From Megaustenia siamemsis (lineage: Eukaryota > Mollusca > Gastropoda > Stylommatophora > Ariophantidae): a stretch of 64,000 nt of DNA. Below the pieces are notes generated by a model. The model was not told the origin of the DNA. It saw nothing but the letters and a program-made list of their open reading frames with translations, and ran no database searches. How positions within the stretch are numbered: position 1 is the first letter of the stretch; every line of letters starts with the position of its first letter. The stretch is from the NCBI GenBank assembly GCA_032433765.1, contig JAVIAB010000124.1, positions 76,502,119 to 76,566,118 of the forward strand, read 5' to 3'. The position numbers were made by a program, and so were the translations under genes. Positions 56,150-64,000 of this stretch are shown here, in pieces.

Positions 56150-57255
56150 ACATCTTAATTTATATTGTTGAATGTAAACATGGTTTTTTTTTCAAAAAAA
56201 AAAAAAAAAAATGAGTATATTAGATGAGAGATCACAACAGCTAGGACTAAAGATTAATAGAGATAAGACCAATATTATGAGAATTAATGCAGTTGGCAAT
56301 AACCATATAAAACTAGGAGAAATACCTCTACTAGACGTACAATCTTATATATATCTAGGCAGTAATATAGATAAAGAGGGAGGAACAGAAAATAATACCA
56401 AAATAAGGATATCAAAAGCAAGAGGAGCTTTCATTGCACTGGGAAACATATGGAAATCCAAAGAAATTAGGCTAAATACAAAAATAAACCATCAAGGGCG
56501 TTCTTCTCGAGAATGTATGGGAAAAGACCAAGAGGAAGACCCAGAAGAAGATGGATAGATGCAGTGACAGAGACATGTAACAACAAAGGAAAATCACTAA
56601 TTCAGACAATTCGAGCAGCACAAGAACGACAAATGATATAAATCACGACACCTTTTAGGTATCAGTGAAAGAGAAAAGAAGAAGAAGACAAAAATAAAAA
56701 TTTTCAACTCAAATGTTAAGTCGGTCCTATTATATGGCTGTGAAACATGGAGAATGACAAAATTGACAATCACGAAAGTACAGACTTTCATTAATGGATG
56801 CTTGCGCAGAATAAAGGGATGGAAATGGCAGGACAAAGTCACTAACGTGGAATTATGGAAATGTACCGGTCAAATACCAGTGGATAAAGAGATACAGCGA
56901 AGACGATGGCGATGGATAGGACACACACTACGGAAGCCAACTGAGAGTATTACACAACAGGCCCTTTTTGGAATCCCCAGGGGAAAAGACAAAGAGGAAG
57001 ACCAAGGAATTCTTGGAGAAGACAGATAGAAGCAGAGATGAAGATGATGGGGAAGACATGGAATGATCTTAAAAGAATGGCAAAAAACAGAACGACTTGG
57101 AAAGTGTTTAGTTCAAATTTGTGTCATCTATCAATTACGTAAAGCTTTTACCAAACCTCTTTTTTCTATTTTTTCTTTTCAATTCTCCCTCACATTTAGC
57201 TTTACTGCAGCTTCGCATTTGTATGCATTCACTTGCATTTCTTTGCCTTAACTTC
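56150..57255 (+). pseudogene. LINE-D RT C-terminal fragment with a nested insertion
   Basis: The 56211-56558 frame gives [35 protein letters not shown] and RGAFIALGNIWKSKEIRL. After the insertion at 56489-56687 it continues KIKIFNSNVKSVLLYGCETW, WQDKVTNVELWK, RRRWRWIGHTLRKPTESIT and GKDKEEDQ, with stops after 57027. The 3' UTR-like end (57160-57252) recurs at 25310-25430. An A17 run at about 56194-56210 precedes it. Confidence 0.85.
56489..56687 (+). mobile_element. 199-bp LINE 3' end inserted in LINE-D
   Basis: Flanked by a perfect 11-bp duplication, ACAAAAATAAA (56478-56488 and 56688-56698). It encodes a terminal GKRPRGRPRRRW-like stretch and QTIRAAQERQMI, then a stop and an (AAG)n tail. 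The interrupted LINE-D frame rejoins exactly across it. Confidence 0.92.
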
Positions 57256-57714
57256 TCACACGGATAGAACATTCTTTGCAAATAAAGACATTTAGTACAC
57301 TGACGATTAGTCCATGTCTACCTACATGCTTTTTTTTTTTTTTTAAATTACACAAAGTTTAAGGACTGGAACTCTTTCATTCCTTTCAATAAAACTAGAA
57401 AATGTCAATGTAATATACCATGCCTTTTAGGCTCTTGTTTACTTACAATTTGATTATTGTTGTCAGTGTTCATAATGTGCCTTGAACCGTTCCGGGTGAA
57501 AACAGTTATATATCACTCATTTTAAAAAAATGCCGCCCGTAATGCAGTATTAATGGGAAGAATACAGTGTTTATATATTATATAGTGCTATCTTGAAAGT
57601 TACATATACTTGATGTAATACTGCAGCCAACATGGTTTGCGTAGTAAACATGGATTGAGGGCAGTCGTACACAAGAGCTATTTTTTTTTAATGGTATAAA
57701 AAAAAACCCACAGA

Positions 57715-58220
57715 AATAAAAAGCAGAAAAGCTCAGGCTAGAATAGCATTTCAAAAAATGAAAAATGTATTGTGCAAGTCTATGTCATTAGAAGTGAGAA
57801 AGAGAGTTCAGTGGTGCTATATAGAGCCAGTTCTGATCCATGTAATCGAATTATAGGCAGTAGACAAACAAATGAAAAGATAATTAGAGGTCACAGAGAT
57901 GGGATGTCTCAGAAGAATGTTCAGAGTTCCCTGGACAGCTAAAAAGATAAATGAGGAAATTCTCAAAGAGACCAACACAAAGAGGAAGCTCCTAAAAACA
58001 AAGAAACAATCAACATTTTTCTGGCACATAATGGAAAGAGGAAAGTTTGAATACTTAGGAAAACTGGCAAAATAGAGGGAAAGAGAGATCGCGGACGACA
58101 AAGAGAAGATATTGTATAGCTTAGTGTCATGGCACGGAAAACAGTCAACAGAATTGATATGAGGCTACTTATGTGTAAAAAATTGTGGAAGGATATGATC
58201 GACAGCGCCAACCGATATGA

Positions 58221-58222
<2 letters not shown>
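57715..58222 (+). pseudogene. LINE-E RT C-terminal fragment, without SINE
   Basis: Broken frames read AQARIAFQKMKNVLCKSMS, RRMFRVPWTAKKINEE, FFWHIMERGKFEYLGKLAK and SLVSWHGK-like text. This is the same LINE family as 60840-61735 and 62140-62775. Here the site corresponding to the SINE insertions there (GGAATACTTGG/TT) is unoccupied. Confidence 0.85.

Positions 58223-58265
<43 letters not shown>
58223..58265. repeat. (CT)n microsatellite
   Basis: About 21 CT repeats at the 3' end of the LINE-E fragment. Confidence 0.95.
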
Positions 58266-58267
<2 letters not shown>

Positions 58268-58269
58268 GA

Positions 58270-58600
58270 TCATGGCTCAATCAGAGCAGGATTCCAGACT
58301 CTCACACGAAGTCAGCCGTCAGGTTAAGTATGTTGATCGCTCCCACAGACAGAACATCACAATTAGAGTCTGCCAGATCCACTCCGATTGAACACCCGTT
58401 AAAACGTTGCACTGTGTTCTGCGCCAGTGGCCCAGTGCATCCGATTTTAGCCAGCATTTTATTCAGGTTTGCATTCCTTAGCCTTCCATTGTCCCCAATC
58501 TTCCTGCAAGGCAGCAGATGATCTTTTCTGTAGGGGTATTCTGCCCTTAGATGGTCGACCTTCACAGGGTTACGAGCACCATCTGCCCGAGTCACTAGAG
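58270..58600 (-). other. Unassigned 97-aa open frame
   Basis: The 58595-58302 minus frame contains RKIGDNGRLRNANLNKML and GCSIGVDLADSNCDVLSV, followed by INILNLTADFV. The region is GC-richer than its surroundings and the frame looks protein-like. I do not recognise it. It may be a transposon or exon fragment. Confidence 0.35.
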
Positions 58601-58609
58601 GTAACTAAG

Positions 58610-59042
58610 ACAGACATGCACACACACAGATATGAGATGTTACTATCACAGACATGCACACAGCGATACGAGGCATGACTAACACTGACACACACCAAGA
58701 TATATGACACATGCCTAACATAAACATGCGCACAAAGATATGAGATGTGACTAACATTGCCATGCACACACAAGGATATGAGATGTGACATACACAGACA
58801 TGTACACACAAAGATATGACATATATGACTAACATAAACATGCACACACAGATATGAGATATCACCAACCCAGACATGCACACACAAAGATATGACACGT
58901 GACTAACATAGATACACACTAAGATATGAGATATGACAAAACACAGACTCACATAAAGATATGAGACATGATTAACACGGACACACCAAGATATGAGATA
59001 TGACTAACATGACACACACCAAGATATGAGCCATGGCCAGCA

Positions 59043-59093
<51 letters not shown>

Positions 59094-59094
59094 G

Positions 59095-59127
<33 letters not shown>

Positions 59128-59235
59128 GCTAAGATATGAGCCATGGCTAGCACAGAAACACATCAAGATATGAGCCATGGCTTCACGGAAAAAAACACCA
59201 AGAAATGAACCATGTCTGGCACAGAAACACATTAA
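58610..59235. repeat. Irregular 40-50 bp tandem repeats with a (CA)n core
   Basis: Repeated blocks of AGACATGCACACACA plus AAGATATGAGA(T/C)(A/G)TGAC, with a (CA)n run at 59044-59126 including CGCACGCACG. Overlapping open frames here (58570-59244, minus) are low complexity and not genes. Confidence 0.9.
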
Positions 59236-59289
59236 GGTATCCATATGCTTGGGTGTGTTGCATCAGCAGACTCTTCTTAACGTGGGAAT

Positions 59290-59870
59290 CATCGACATAC
59301 GAGACGCAGGCCCCGATTAACTGTTCACAGGTTTCCTTGAAACAGTTGTCCGGAGATTTGAGAGTGCAGTCTGACTCGTAGAACGTTTCATTGCATGTAC
59401 AGTTCCCGGTTGACTGTACACAGATGTCGTTGAAACAGTTGTCCGGACATCTGAGAGTGCAGTCTTACCCGTAGTACGTTTCCTTGCACGTACAGTCTGC
59501 ACTTTCCGGGTCACATATGATGTCACAGCCATCAGAACACGTCTGTTTCCACTGTAGCCCAATATTACCATCGGGACAAGTGTCATTACATGTGTAGCCA
59601 GGATGTTTACATTGTAGGCATTTTCTGGATTTTTCCTCACAAAAAGGACAAACACTGAGACAAGACCCGGAGCAGTCGTGTCCATAGATCCCATGTGAAC
59701 AGATGCCGTGACACGTACCGATTATGACGTTGCAGCCTTTGCAACACCCACTGCACGAAACGACCAAGAATGCCCGTCCTGAACATAGGTGTCTGTAAAT
59801 GTTTGCACCTCACACACCGTCAGTGCACTGTCGGCCTGCGAAATGGTCGATGAGAACTCAATCTTGTGTG
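59290..59870 (-). pseudogene. EGF-repeat (MEGF-like) exon remnant
   Basis: The minus strand opens with ISQADSALTVCEVQTFTD, like the end of a fucolectin/discoidin-type domain. After a frame change or splice border near 59755 it continues with a cysteine-rich frame, 59767-59465: CSGCCKGCNVIIGTCH, CSHGIYGHDCSGSCLSVC, CKHPGYTCNDTCPDG and DPESADCTCKETYYG. A TAA at 59465-59467 interrupts it. The frame goes on with DCTLRCPDNCFNDICVQST, GNCTCNETFYESDCTL and a further repeat to about 59290. The layout resembles secreted or membrane MEGF-type proteins of molluscs. The stop suggests a pseudogene, unless 59465 is an exon border. Confidence 0.55.
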
Positions 59871-59879
59871 CCATTTATG

Positions 59880-60830
59880 ACATATAAAGATGATTTAAAA
59901 AAAAACAAGTGCTGAGATGCAGTAATTGTAATTATATATAGGTAAAGTCCTAGTTTAGTGTCATAAATGATTTCTGTTTGCAACGTTCCCTTGCACTTTA
60001 TTCGGTAGTTTAAAAATCTATTATTAAAAGACCACTGGGTTGATATATTTTAGGATTAGGAATACCCCCAAAATATAATCCTAAATCTTGTTGAAAAAAT
60101 AAATAATAAATGCACAGAAACTGGAATCAGTTGATACATTCAAATATGAGCGGTCAACCAAATGATTGATCACTTGTTTAGCAAAAATAAGTGACGACAC
60201 TAAACTAGGACTTTACTTAATATATATTATAAATAAAAAAACAAGCTCTGTATATCATTATTATTATTATTATTACTACAAAACTGCAACTACAGTTATA
60301 TAGATTACATCAGTGTTCTTCAACTTTGTTATGCTCAGCGCCCATTTGTACCTTTTTCACTATAAATTTCCCTACCGTCGGCCACTAAAAATCTCAATTG
60401 AAGTAGCCTTCATAGAGCAAGAAATAACATTCAATTTCACTTGAGAGAGAGAGAGAGAGAGAAAGTAGGGGGGGGGGGGAGATGAAGTTCCACGATTATC
60501 CACTGAGTGTATATTTGATATATCATTAATAAAATATGTAAGCTACCGCCCACCTAAAAGTCAAAATTGCCCACTAGTCCCAGAGCACTGGCACTGGGTT
60601 GCATAATCAATTTAAAAAAAAATAATATTTTTGTTGTAGCACCACCTCAATAGTTATAAAAACATTCATAAGTTATGACCAAACATCACCAACATGACTA
60701 CATCATTAAACATCACACGCACACACTCACGCGCAAATAAAAATTAGTCATGACAAACACAACATAATCTATTGAACCTGATAATAACATGTACGGTGTT
60801 TTGTACAAGGAGATAATTTGACTGTCTATC
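59880..60830. other. AT-rich sequence, no gene recognised
   Basis: Contains a near-repeat of GTAAAGTCCTAGTTTAGTGTC (59942) in inverse form at about 60198 (CACTAAACTAGGACTTTAC), so 59940-60215 may be a worn inverted-repeat element. Also (ATT)n at 60259-60276 and (GA)n plus G10 at 60444-60479. Confidence 0.5.
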
Positions 60831-60839
60831 TGGCACAAG

Positions 60840-61735
60840 TGCAACGTTTGAAATACTTGGGCATAGTGATAATATCAGATGGAAGATGCAACACAGAAAT
60901 AAAAAGCAGAATAGCTCAGGCCAAAATAGCATTTCAGTAAATGAAAAATATCTTATGCAACAAATCTATGTCAATAGAAATGAGAAAGAGAGTTCATCGA
61001 TGCTATATAGAACCAATTCTGACCTATGGAAGCGAGTCATGGACAATAGACAAACAAATGAAAAGACAATTAGAGGACACTGAGATGGGATTTCTCAGAA
61101 GAATGTTGAAAGTTCCATGGACAATGACCAATGCGAAAGTTCTCAAAGAGGCCAACACAAAAAGGGAGCTCTTAAAAAACACCAGAAAGAAGCAGTCAAC
61201 ATTTTTTGGGCACATCATGAGAAGAGGAAAGTTGGAATACTTGGTTCTATCTATCTATTGTCCTTTCGAGCCGAAGACGGCACATAGGACAGAGCCACAA
61301 TCTCAAAAACAGAAACCTTGCGTGCCAAAATGGCACATATTGCAGAGATCGCTGCTTCTAAAATTTATGGCCCTTTATCCATAACAATACTTTTTTTACA
61401 ATGACAGCTTGTCAAGCCATTAATCAAACTCCTTAGTCGTCTCTTACGACATGCCTGGAAGGTCACAGTGTCACTATTCTTTACTTCCCTCATAATGAGG
61501 GTCCGGTAACACACGGGAAAATACTTGGTTACAACTGGCAAAATAAAAGGAAAGAGAGATCGCGGGCGACAAAGAGAGAAAATACTGGATAGCTTGGTGT
61601 CATGGCATGGAAAACAGTCAACAACAGAACTGATACGATGCACTGTAGATAGAAGATTGTGGAAGGCCATGATCGCCAACCGGCAACCGGTACGGCACAT
61701 GATGATGATCTGGCACGTTCATGGTGGCAGGTCAA
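60840..61735 (+). pseudogene. LINE-E RT C-terminal fragment carrying a SINE, copy 1
   Basis: Frames 60941-61384 and 61525-61749 give LKYLGIVIISDGRCNTEIK-like text (with a stop at 60939), NKSMSIEMRKRVHRCYIEP, LTYGSESWTIDKQMKR and FFGHIMRRGKLEYL. After the SINE come GKIKGKRDRGRQREKILDS, STTELIRCTVDRRLW and an ATGATGATGAT tail. Confidence 0.88.
61247..61519 (-). mobile_element. SINE with LINE-A-type tail, in LINE-E copy 1
   Basis: 273 bp bounded by AATACTTGGTT (61236-61246 and 61520-61530). On the minus strand the head contains GGACCCTCATTATGAGGG and CATGTCGTAAGAGACGACTA. The 3' end is CGGCTCGAAAGGACAATAG with a GATA tail, as in LINE-A. Confidence 0.92.
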
Positions 61736-62023
61736 AGGTCGGGGGGTAGTTATTGTTTGGTTCTCTGTACAGTAGCTGGACATTTTTGTTATGGTTTCTT
61801 GTTTGTTCTCAACCAAGAGAGCTAAGTCTAAACAACAACGCCAGTGAACTTGATAGCCACCACTTTTAAAAGTAAACTATCAGATATTCAACAAAATAGC
61901 GCTGAAACTTTCACTTTGCTTGTGTGTCTTGTCTAGCCATCGTGATCGTAGCTATCTTTATCTAGTCTCACCGACCTACTCAGACTACCTGATATCGTCG
62001 GATCAGAATTGCAGATCATCGTG

Positions 62024-62062
62024 ATGGAGGGAAGCGTTGATTTATCAGATATTGATATTAAA
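62024..62062 (+). CDS. Possible short first coding exon
   Basis: The ATG has a purine at -3 (GTGATGG) and is followed by 13 codons (MEGSVDLSDIDIK) and a strong donor, AAA/GTAAGT. The 61800-62020 region upstream is GC-richer than its neighbours and is not repeat-derived as far as I can see. Downstream exons would lie beyond the LINE-E copy or outside the window. The protein cannot be identified. Confidence 0.3.
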
Positions 62063-62139
62063 GTAAGTTCAAATAATCTTTCACAACTTGCAAAACTGTC
62101 TTTAATTATTTCGAATTAGTCAGTGATTAGATACAGTGA

Positions 62140-62775
62140 TGAGAGAGTTCATCGGTGCTATATAGAACCAATTCTCAGTTTCTGACCTATGGAAGCGAAT
62201 CATGGACAGTAGATCATAGATCTTAGGAGGCAAACTTGAAACAAATGAAAAGACGATTAGAGTTAGAGGCCACTGTACGGAGATGGTATTATTTCTCAGA
62301 AGAATGTTGAAAGTTCCCTGGACAGCTAAAAAGACCAATGAGGGAATTCTCATAGAGGCCAACACAAAAGGGAACTACTAAAAAACATCAGAATCAACAT
62401 TTTTCGGGCACATCATCATCATGAAAAAACTGACAGAAAAGGAAAGTTGGAATACTAAAATACTTGGTTCTATCTACTGTTGTCCTTTCGAACCGAAGTC
62501 ATACAGAAACTTGAGAAACCTTGCGTGCCAAAATGGCACATATTGCAGAAATCACTGCTTCTAAAATCTATGGCACTAATTGGTTACAACTGGCAAAATA
62601 AAAGGAAAGAGAGATCTCGGACGACAAAGAGAGAAAATACTGGATAGCTTGGTGTCATGGCATGGAAAACAGTCAACAGCAGAGAACTGATATGATACAC
62701 TGTATATAGAAGATTGTGGAGGGACATGATCGCCTACGCCAACCGGTGTATGGCACATGATGATGATGAGTCCTT
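62140..62775 (+). pseudogene. LINE-E RT C-terminal fragment carrying a SINE, copy 2
   Basis: Shorter and more scrambled than copy 1 (ERVHRCYIEPI-like start, LRRMLKVPWTAKKTNEG, then small duplications such as CATCATCATCATG). A truncated SINE lies at the same position, followed by the same 3' part and ATGATGATGA tail. Confidence 0.85.
62470..62574 (-). mobile_element. Truncated SINE in LINE-E copy 2, same site as 61247
   Basis: The left junction AATACTTGGTT/CTATCTA is identical to copy 1. The body matches for about 105 bp (GCGTGCCAAAATGGCACATA). The head half is deleted, and the right duplication is reduced to TTGGTT. Confidence 0.85.
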
Positions 62776-63340
62776 GATAGTAGGATAAGTGATGATCACA
62801 GACGAAATTAAAAAAACAACGTAATAAGTGTTTAATTAACAAAATCACATGTGTATTATGTAGTGTTATTGTTATGTTTTGCTGCTTGCATTTTTATGTT
62901 GACGATTTTATTGACTACACTTTTTATTAAATCACTAATGAACTGCATACTGAATGTATGATTATATGTCTAATTATATGCCCTTAATTATTACTTAGTA
63001 CTCTGTCTTAGTTTTATGCTAGGATTGATTATATTATAATATTAATTGATAACATATCTGATATCAGTACCACTTCTGACTTCAAAATACTTAAACAGTC
63101 AACCAGTGAGTGATCAACTAACTACAATACACGATCTCTATGATATGACGGTATGATCTCTATGATATGACGGTACCAATGGTGAGTGAGTCATATAGGA
63201 AGATATACCCCTGATTGTATTATTTTTATTTGTGTGTATGCAAATGAAAAAAAAAACAATGCAGATATCAAATAGTAAATAGAATTAATAAACTTTCCAA
63301 ACTCCACTTCTATAGTCACTAGACCTCCAGCAATCGTTGC
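62776..63340. other. No feature recognised
   Basis: AT-rich sequence. There is a 22-bp direct duplication around GATCTCTATGATATGACGGTA at 63134-63176. Confidence 0.5.
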
Positions 63341-63344
63341 TATT

Positions 63345-64000
63345 CTCACTTATACTGGCTGTGGTGCTCACAGTACTGGATTATGGTTTGTGTGTGTTTA
63401 CTCTCTCGTTAACTCTGATTGCAAGATTGGAAAGGGTTCCGAATGAGGGCCTACAGGCAATTCTCGGATGCACCAGATTTACAGTTATTTGAATGTGGTA
63501 AGGCACATAAATCATCCTTTGCATTCAGAATTGGGTGCGACCAAGGGCAGACACCTCAGGGATGTAAAAATCCTCAGTGGTTGAGGTAGAAGAGTCCATA
63601 AGGAGAGTATGTGATCTAAATGACATTAGGGCTGGCAAGGATTGCATAAAAGTAACAATGGAAAAAAGAGACTACCCAAAGTAATCATTCAGCTTGGCAG
63701 GGTGTGTTGCAGCTGGGCCTATGGAGTTAACAAAATATTGTGATACAGGAATCCATAGGAAATGTGTTGCCACCTCATGCTTCATAATCTACATGAATGG
63801 TTCTGAATAATTGAGATAGAAACATCAACGGTGGTAATAACATGGCTGGTTGCACAGAATGTGGTTCACACAGTCTTAGTGACAGACTCACAAAGTATGC
63901 CACAAAAGACTGAGAGACATTGCCTGGGCAGGAGTGGATGCAGCTTTAGAATGACTCTACAGTTATCACATTAACTTTTGGTGTACTGTCCAGGGCATGC
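63345..64000 (+). pseudogene. LINE-C fragment, RT end and RNase H, cut by window end
   Basis: Broken plus frames: VVLTVLDYGL, ARLERVPNEGLQAILGCTR (cf. QNEAMRILLGCTR in the copy at 50518), EESIRRVCDLNDIRAG, then IYMNGSE in place of the RNase H TDGS motif, and near 63970 the start of the YVPGHA-equivalent (LTFGVLSRA). Several stops. It continues past the window. Confidence 0.75.

Noticed and set aside
58570..59244. Cysteine/valine-rich minus-strand frames that look like a membrane protein
   Set aside because: They translate ATATGAG/CACACA tandem repeats and a (CA)n run. Composition is low complexity and there is no start or splice support.

Overview
The window looks like intron-rich, AT-rich invertebrate animal DNA. 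There are no prokaryotic operons, and the coding exons have GT/AG borders. About half of the readable sequence is retrotransposon debris plus minisatellites. The mix of RTE-like and RNase-H-bearing LINEs, several tRNA-derived SINE families and an EGF-repeat (MEGF-like) remnant fits a mollusc best. That placement is an inference, and another lophotrochozoan is possible.

One gene can be reconstructed end to end: a CCA-adding tRNA nucleotidyltransferase (TRNT1) on the minus strand, from 41377 down to 9788. Its eight coding exons join in frame to 1536 nt (511 aa). All donors are GT, all acceptors AG, and the intron phases agree. Seven introns of about 1-9 kb hold nearly everything else between 10 and 41 kb.

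Layout: 1-9.7 kb is downstream of TRNT1 and holds LINE and SINE fragments and a piggyBac-like remnant. 9.8-12.4 kb has exons 8 and 7, with LINE pieces and a 21-bp minisatellite between them. 12.4-20.7 kb (intron 6) has a 34-bp minisatellite split by a young LINE, SINEs, two copies of a dispersed repeat (here called R), and a 35-bp minisatellite touching exon 6. 20.9-30.05 kb (intron 5) has a MITE, a LINE carrying four nested insertions, and 28-bp, 54-bp and 34-bp arrays, the last touching exon 5. 30-41.4 kb has exons 5 to 1, a solo R copy, SINEs, a LINE with a 41-bp array made from its reverse-transcriptase active site, and other LINE 3' ends. 41.9-47.1 kb is a Tigger/pogo-like remnant split by a full-length RTE-like LINE. 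49.3-54.8 kb is a hAT-like remnant between R copies in inverted orientation of over 1 kb. 54.8-64 kb has LINE fragments, microsatellites, an EGF-type exon remnant, a LINE segment with a SINE at the same site in two copies, and one exon-like start (62024).

The most unusual signal is that two intronic minisatellites (at exons 5 and 6) have the exon's own 5' splice site as their edge unit, so splice-donor sequence is multiplied many times. A second theme is minisatellites born inside retrotransposon coding sequence. LINE family letters used below (A, B, B2, C and so on) are local labels only. Percentages and phylogeny were not computed. All matches were made by eye within the window or from knowledge of the families.
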